A stretch of DNA of 64,000 nt from Saccharicrinis sp963677345 (GTDB taxonomy: Bacteria > Bacteroidota > Bacteroidia > Bacteroidales > Marinilabiliaceae). The position numbers and the translations under genes are program-made. Under the pieces are notes generated by a model. The model had not been told where the DNA came from. It made no database searches and saw only the letters and a program-made list of their open reading frames with translations. This document shows, one piece after another, positions 60,426 to 64,000 of this stretch; within the stretch, counting starts at the first letter, position 1; every line of letters begins with the position of its first letter. The stretch is taken from contig CAXXLC010000039.1 in the NCBI GenBank assembly GCA_963677345.2, forward strand, positions 186,001 through 250,000, in the 5' to 3' direction.

Positions 60426-61511
60426 ATGAAACAAGTTTTAGGAATTTTAGTATTGGTTTTTACCTATTACTCTTCGTTGAGTGCTTCTGATTTAGTTAAA
60501 TCTAATACTGAAAAGCAGGTTGAGCAGGAGACTTTTGATCCTACTGAAGTGATTGAACATCACATAGCTAATTCCCATGTTTGGCATGTGTTGTCATATG
60601 GTGAAGGAGAACATAAAACAGATATCGAAATTCCATTACCTGTTATTTTAATTAACCAGGGTAAATTTCATTTCTTTTCGTTTTCTCGCTTCGATCATGA
60701 TTCAAACTTGGCTGAGGATAAGGGAGATTACTTTTTATATCAGCATGGAACTATTTATAATTCTGATGCTGAAGGTCATGTTTCGGTTGATGAACAGGGT
60801 CATATAACCAATTCAAAGCCATGGGATTTTTCATTAACAAAGAATGTTTGGTCCATGTGGTTGTCGATAGCTTTAATTTTATGGTTGTTTGTCTCTATAG
60901 CCAAAAAATATAAAGGAGAACCACAAAAGCCAAAAGGTATCCAATCTCTTTTTGAACCAATAATATTATTTATAAAAGATGATATTATCATAGATCAGAT
61001 TGGAAAAGAAAAAGCTTATAAATTTGTGCCATATCTATTAACGTTATTTTTCTTTATTTGGATTAATAACTTAATTGGTCTGATACCTTTTTTCCCTGGA
61101 GGGAGCAATTTTACCGGAAATATTTCAGTAACTATGGTTTTGGCTATGATTACTTTTTTTATAACAAATATTAATGGTAGTAAAAGTTACTGGAAGCATA
61201 CTTTATTAGCACCAGGTGTTCCCTCTGTTGTTAAAGTGATCTTAATTCCTGTTGAAATTTTAGGTTTATTTACCAAACCTTTTGCGTTAATGATTCGTTT
61301 AATGGCAAATATTACCGCAGGACATATTATTATTATTAGTTTGGTTTCGTTAATTTTTATAATGAAATCTGTGTTTATAGCTCCAGCTTCTATTGGTTTG
61401 GCAGTAGTTATGTCTGTACTTGAGTTGTTTGTTGCTATCTTACAAGCTTACATTTTTACCTTACTATCCGCCCTTTTTATTGGTATGGCTATTAAGGATG
61501 ATGAACATTGA
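60426..61511 (+). CDS. atpB: F1Fo ATP synthase subunit a
   Basis: 361 residues from ATG 60426. An upstream TTG at 60396 in the same frame would overlap the previous gene more and spoil the signal-like MKQVLGILVLVFTYYSSLSA. A ~130-residue periplasmic N-terminal extension rich in His/Asp/Glu, usual in Bacteroidota, precedes the helices. The essential Arg is in PFALMIRLMANITAGH. It forms the proton half-channels against the c-ring. Confidence 0.93.
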   Translation: MKQVLGILVLVFTYYSSLSASDLVKSNTEKQVEQETFDPTEVIEHHIANSHVWHVLSYGEGEHKTDIEIPLPVILINQGKFHFFSFSRFDHDSNLAEDKGDYFLYQHGTIYNSDAEGHVSVDEQGHITNSKPWDFSLTKNVWSMWLSIALILWLFVSIAKKYKGEPQKPKGIQSLFEPIILFIKDDIIIDQIGKEKAYKFVPYLLTLFFFIWINNLIGLIPFFPGGSNFTGNISVTMVLAMITFFITNINGSKSYWKHTLLAPGVPSVVKVILIPVEILGLFTKPFALMIRLMANITAGHIIIISLVSLIFIMKSVFIAPASIGLAVVMSVLELFVAILQAYIFTLLSALFIGMAIKDDEH

Positions 61512-61557
61512 ATTTTTACAAATAATATAATAGTTTAATTAAAAAAAATATAAAATT

Positions 61558-61755
61558 ATGACAACTTCTTTAGGTTTAGGACTTATTGTAATTGGAGCTG
61601 GATTAGGTATTGGCCTTTTAGGAAAAGGTGCAATGGAAGCTATGTCTCGTCAGCCAGAAATTTTGTCTAAACTTCAAACTGCTATGCTTATTGCGGCCGC
61701 TTTAATTGAAGGGGTAGCACTTTTTGCAATTGTAATTTCTATGATTAAAGGTTAA
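61558..61755 (+). CDS. atpE: F1Fo ATP synthase subunit c
   Basis: 65 residues, two membrane helices joined by a polar loop (SRQPE). The ion-binding carboxylate is Glu51 in ALIEGVALFAIV. The Gln/Ser/Tyr set that marks sodium-coupled rings is not seen, so proton coupling is expected. Glycine-rich first helix (GAGLGIGLLGKG). Confidence 0.95.
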   Translation: MTTSLGLGLIVIGAGLGIGLLGKGAMEAMSRQPEILSKLQTAMLIAAALIEGVALFAIVISMIKG

Positions 61756-61782
61756 TTTTTAACCTTTTAAAAAGTTTTAAGA

Positions 61783-62280
61783 ATGGATTTTATTTTACAA
61801 CCAGATCCAGGATTAGTCTTTTGGTCAACACTATCGTTTGGTATTTTAGTTTTTCTACTTAAAAAATATGCATGGAAACCTATTTTGCATGCCTTAAAGG
61901 TAAGAGAGGAGACTATTGAAGCATCTTTGAAAGCTGCAGAAAAAGCCAAATCAGAAGTAGAAGATTTAGTTAAACTGCGTCATGATATGATGAATTCTGC
62001 TAAAGATGAGCGCGATCAAATCATTAGAGAAACGCGTGAGTTAAAGGATAAAATTATTAGTGAAGCAAAAACTACTGCTCAAAACGAAGCTAATAGACTT
62101 GTAGAAACTGCCCGTAAGCAAATTGATGCCGAGAAAAATGCTGCCATTAAAGAGCTTAAAGTTCAGGTAGCAGAAATGTCAGTGGATATTGCAGGACTTA
62201 TTCTTGAATCAGAATTGAAGTCTGATGTTAAGCAAAGAGAAATCATTGATAAATATTTAGATAACGTTAATTTTAATTAA
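61783..62280 (+). CDS. atpF: F1Fo ATP synthase subunit b
   Basis: 165 residues: one N-terminal membrane helix (GLVFWSTLSFGILVFLLKKY) followed by a long charged helix (VREETIEASLKAAEKAKSEV to the end), the peripheral stalk form. 15 bp before atpH. Confidence 0.93.
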   Translation: MDFILQPDPGLVFWSTLSFGILVFLLKKYAWKPILHALKVREETIEASLKAAEKAKSEVEDLVKLRHDMMNSAKDERDQIIRETRELKDKIISEAKTTAQNEANRLVETARKQIDAEKNAAIKELKVQVAEMSVDIAGLILESELKSDVKQREIIDKYLDNVNFN

Positions 62281-62294
62281 TCACCATAGTTAGG

Positions 62295-62831
62295 ATGGAT
62301 CAAAGTTTAATTTCCGTTAGGTATGCAAAGGCTTTATTCGAACTTAGTCAGGAGAAGAATATAGTGGAGGATGTGAATAATGATATGTTATTATTAGCAG
62401 ATCAATGTTCATGCACCCCATCTTTTATCGAATTGTTAAAAAGTCCGGTTATTACTCCAGATGAAAAGAAGAAGTTTTTTCAATCCATCTTCGAAAAGTA
62501 TATCAATGTAATATCAATGAATTTTTTACGGCTGCTTGTTGATAATAATCGAGAAGAATTGTTATCCGATATTGCTCGAAATTTTGTTGATTTTTATAAA
62601 AAACAAACAGGATTAAAAACAGCTACTCTTTATACGGCCTTTACTTTAGCAGATGACTATATTTTAAAAGTTAAAGATTTGCTTGAAAAGCAATTAAAGG
62701 CTCAAGTTGAATTGAATGTAAGTGTTCGGGAACATCTCATTGGAGGTTTTATTTTAATGGTTGATGGTAAAATGATTGATACAAGTATATTCAATAAGCT
62801 TAAAGAAATGAAGAGTAGGTTGTTAAGTTAA
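62295..62831 (+). CDS. atpH: F1Fo ATP synthase subunit delta
   Basis: 178 residues with the delta/OSCP pattern: ISVRYAKALFELSQEKN at the start, FIELLKSPVITPDEKKKFFQ, NFLRLLVDNNREELL, and a C-terminal VSVREHLIGGFILMVDGKMID. It links the stalk to the alpha subunits. Confidence 0.93.
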   Translation: MDQSLISVRYAKALFELSQEKNIVEDVNNDMLLLADQCSCTPSFIELLKSPVITPDEKKKFFQSIFEKYINVISMNFLRLLVDNNREELLSDIARNFVDFYKKQTGLKTATLYTAFTLADDYILKVKDLLEKQLKAQVELNVSVREHLIGGFILMVDGKMIDTSIFNKLKEMKSRLLS

Positions 62832-62855
62832 TTACTACTGGTTAAAATTGTTCCA

Positions 62856-64000
62856 ATGGAAAATATAAAACCTGCCGAAGTTTCGGAATTATTAAAAAAA
62901 CAAATAGAAGGTTTCTCTAGCAATACAAATCTCGAAGAAGTTGGTACTGTTCTTCAGGTGGGAGATGGTATTGCCAGGGTTTACGGATTAAATAATGTTA
63001 GGGCTAATGAACTTGTAGAGTTTGAGTCCTGTAAAGGTGTTGTTCTTAATCTGGAACAGGATAATGTTGGTGTTGTTTTATTAGGTGCTTCACATGATAT
63101 TAAAGAAGGTGACGTAGTTAAAAGAACTGGCCGAATTGCCTCCGTTAAAGTTGGTGAGGGTATGCTTGGTCGCGTAATCAATACTAATGGTGAACCTATT
63201 GATGGAAAAGGAAATCTTGAAGGAGAATTATTTGAGTTTCCACTAGAAAGAAAAGCTCCAGGTGTTATTTACCGACAACCTGTTAAGGAACCTATGCAAA
63301 CAGGTCTTAAAGCTGTGGATTCAATGATTCCTATTGGCCGTGGACAAAGGGAATTGATCATTGGAGACCGACAAACCGGAAAAACTGCTATTGCTATTGA
63401 TACAATTATAAATCAAAAAGAGAATTATGAAAAAGGTAATCCTGTTTTTTGTATTTATGTGGCAATCGGACAAAAAGGTTCAACGGTAGCACAAATTGTT
63501 AATACACTTGAGAAACATGGGGCTATGAAGTATACCACTGTGGTTTCTGCTACTGCTGCGGATCCTGCGGCTATGCAGTTTTATGCTCCATTTACAGGAA
63601 CAGCTTTGGGTGAGTTTTTTAGAGATACAGGTAGGGCTGCCTTAATTGTATATGATGATTTATCTAAACAGGCTGTATCTTATAGAGAAGTTTCTTTATT
63701 GTTACGTCGTCCTCCTGGTCGTGAAGCCTATCCTGGTGATGTGTTTTACTTACACTCACGTTTATTGGAACGTGCTGCAAAAGTGATAGAATCAGATGAA
63801 ATTGCAGCTCAAATGAATGATTTGCCAGAATCTATTAAGGGAAAGGTTAAAGGTGGTGGTTCATTAACTGCCTTACCAATTATAGAAACTCAGGCTGGTG
63901 ATGTTTCTGCATATATTCCTACTAATGTGATTTCTATTACAGATGGTCAGATTTTCCTTGAAAGTAATTTATTTAATGCTGGTATTCGCCCTGCCATTAA
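62856..64000 (+). CDS. atpA: F1Fo ATP synthase subunit alpha (cut by window end)
   Basis: ATG at 62856 (MENIKPAEVSELLKKQIEGF), then open to the window edge: 381 codons of an expected ~525. Motifs: VGDGIARVYGLNNVRANELV, RTGRIASVKVGEGMLGRVIN, Walker A-type GDRQTGKTAIAIDT, and LLLRRPPGREAYPGDVFYLH. atpG is expected next. atpD and atpC are not in this cluster but at 18.7-20.4 kb on the other strand. Confidence 0.95.
   Translation, partial: MENIKPAEVSELLKKQIEGFSSNTNLEEVGTVLQVGDGIARVYGLNNVRANELVEFESCKGVVLNLEQDNVGVVLLGASHDIKEGDVVKRTGRIASVKVGEGMLGRVINTNGEPIDGKGNLEGELFEFPLERKAPGVIYRQPVKEPMQTGLKAVDSMIPIGRGQRELIIGDRQTGKTAIAIDTIINQKENYEKGNPVFCIYVAIGQKGSTVAQIVNTLEKHGAMKYTTVVSATAADPAAMQFYAPFTGTALGEFFRDTGRAALIVYDDLSKQAVSYREVSLLLRRPPGREAYPGDVFYLHSRLLERAAKVIESDEIAAQMNDLPESIKGKVKGGGSLTALPIIETQAGDVSAYIPTNVISITDGQIFLESNLFNAGIRPAI

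Overview
The window comes from an AT-rich member of the Bacteroidota, most likely a marine Bacteroidales/Marinilabiliales-type bacterium. The evidence is a PorZ-like type IX secretion protein with a C-terminal sorting domain, repeated TAnnTTTG-type -7 promoter boxes, a DUF6266 protein, a Wzi-family capsule protein, an 84-residue ATP synthase epsilon subunit, and DUF2797 and SiaB/SiaC family genes. No tRNA, rRNA or CRISPR array was recognised.

Layout. 0-5 kb: the tail of an unknown gene, a DUF2797 protein, a U32-family (TrhP-like) protein, and a Fic + DUF1016-remnant module bracketed by a perfect 43-bp direct repeat copied from the 5' end of the U32 gene. 5-18.6 kb: a surface-polysaccharide region with a GT4, a nonulosonic (sialic) acid operon (CMP-sugar synthetase fused to a HAD phosphatase, a NeuB-like synthase, an unrecognised protein that may be a glycosyltransferase, and Wzi), a GT90, a Kdo/WaaP-type LPS kinase and a GT9. 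It is split by about 4.3 kb of non-coding repeats: an 11-bp tandem array, heptamer arrays, and six copies of a ~359-bp element next to a truncated DUF6266 gene and a truncated second GT90. 18.6-25 kb (minus strand): atpC, atpD, a polyprenyl diphosphate synthase, an MMPL/RND transporter and a chorismatase-like protein.

25.2-48.2 kb (plus strand): one long co-directional block. It begins as a complete chemosensory system without flagellar genes (YfiR, MCP, STAS, CheY, Hpt, CheA, two CheW, CheR, a histidine-kinase-like protein, CheD, CheB). It continues with second-tier CheR/CheB paralogues, GAF/PAS proteins and a SiaA-like PP2C phosphatase, SiaB and SiaC, and ends with a TerB-ABCG exporter, a lipoprotein and a secreted protein. 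Two members look like pseudoenzymes: the kinase has Asn in place of the phospho-acceptor His, and one CheR paralogue has lost its SAM motif. I infer a chemosensory array coupled to a Sia-type partner switch; this is the most interesting candidate system in the window.

48.2-57.6 kb (minus strand): a Gfo/Idh/MocA oxidoreductase split by an IS5-like element (its reading frame closes exactly when the IS and one TATTTA copy are removed), a 911-residue unknown, PorZ, RdgB and a universal stress protein. 57.7-64 kb (plus strand): an adenylate cyclase-HD fusion, a bactofilin, and atpI-like/atpB/atpE/atpF/atpH/atpA, cut off by the window end. The ATP synthase genes are therefore in two groups about 40 kb apart on opposite strands.

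Sequence quality. Between 12.2 and 23.9 kb, four genes (LPS kinase, atpD, polyprenyl synthase, MMPL) carry seven one-base shifts, all in homopolymer runs, and each restores a normal-length protein when corrected. I treat these as probable sequencing errors.
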